Assembly: GCA_002714465.1 (NCBI GenBank)
Contig: PAXL01000037.1
Location: forward strand, 5,342 to 10,853
DNA: 5,512 bases
Direction: 5' to 3'
Source of the DNA: Gemmatimonadota bacterium
GTDB lineage: Bacteria; Latescibacterota; UBA2968
The notes beneath the pieces were generated by a model, which saw only the letters and a program-made list of their open reading frames with translations, ran no database searches and was not told the DNA's origin. The translations under genes and the position numbers were made by a program. Positions 5,466 to 5,512 of the stretch are shown here, piece after piece. Position 1 is the stretch's first letter. Every line of letters begins with the position of its first letter.

Positions 5466-5512
5466 ATTCTTACGACATTGCTGTCATTCGTATTTGTGCT
5501 CGGTGTGCTGGT
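5466..5512 (+). CDS. Probable start of an exported or membrane protein, partial at right edge
   Basis: From 5466 to the window end the frame reads ILTTLLSFVFVLGVL and continues, an unbroken hydrophobic stretch typical of a signal peptide or first membrane helix. AAGGAG lies 7 nt before the ATT at 5466, which would be a rare start codon; the in-frame TTG at 5478 is the conventional alternative, but at 19 nt it is too far from that site. An in-frame TAG at 5448-5450 bounds the frame upstream. Only 15 codons are visible, so no family can be given, and neither the gene nor its start is certain. The absence of an N-terminal basic residue is a mild argument against a signal peptide. Confidence 0.3.
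   Translation, partial: MLTTLLSFVFVLGVL

Overview
The window is bacterial chromosomal DNA of moderately high GC, densely packed with genes on the + strand and with one partial gene on the - strand at the left edge. Two membrane-associated genes carry N-terminal signal peptides and there is a complete uppS-cdsA-dxr block, so a bacterium that makes isoprenoids by the MEP (non-mevalonate) pathway and has an extracytoplasmic compartment is very likely. A Gram-negative cell plan is probable, but I cannot name the phylum from sequence alone. Non-ATG starts are frequent (TTG for uppS, GTG for cdsA, TTG for the gene after dxr).

Left part (1-575, - strand): the 5' 191 codons of a pentapeptide-repeat protein, cut off by the window edge. 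A divergent intergenic region of about 270 bp (576-849), visibly more AT-rich than the genes, holds a candidate promoter for the + strand operon (perfect TTGACA) and a weaker one for the - strand gene.

Centre (850-3675, + strand): uppS (undecaprenyl diphosphate synthase), cdsA (CDP-diglyceride synthase) and dxr (DXP reductoisomerase) lie 24 and 6 bp apart and form the core of the operon. Dxr commits carbon to the MEP pathway, UppS turns its isoprenoid products into the lipid carrier for peptidoglycan and other glycans, and CdsA activates phosphatidate for phospholipid synthesis. Dxr carries two unusual substitutions in otherwise very conserved motifs. frr does not precede uppS and rseP does not follow dxr, unlike the common frr-uppS-cdsA-dxr-rseP order.

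Right part (3688-5313, + strand): three tightly linked genes continue the same transcription unit. They are an unrecognised 190-residue signal-peptide protein with two predicted membrane segments, a 165-residue secreted protein overlapping it by 4 bp (possibly DUF6702-like), and a HupE/UreJ_2-family membrane protein 7 bp further on. The last two look like a split form of the periplasmic-domain plus membrane-domain architecture seen in single HupE/UreJ_2 proteins. No hydrogenase or urease gene is visible.

The final 200 bp contain a small imperfect hairpin, an 18-codon mini-ORF, and a strong Shine-Dalgarno in front of a hydrophobic reading frame that runs off the right edge. This is probably the start of another exported or membrane protein.
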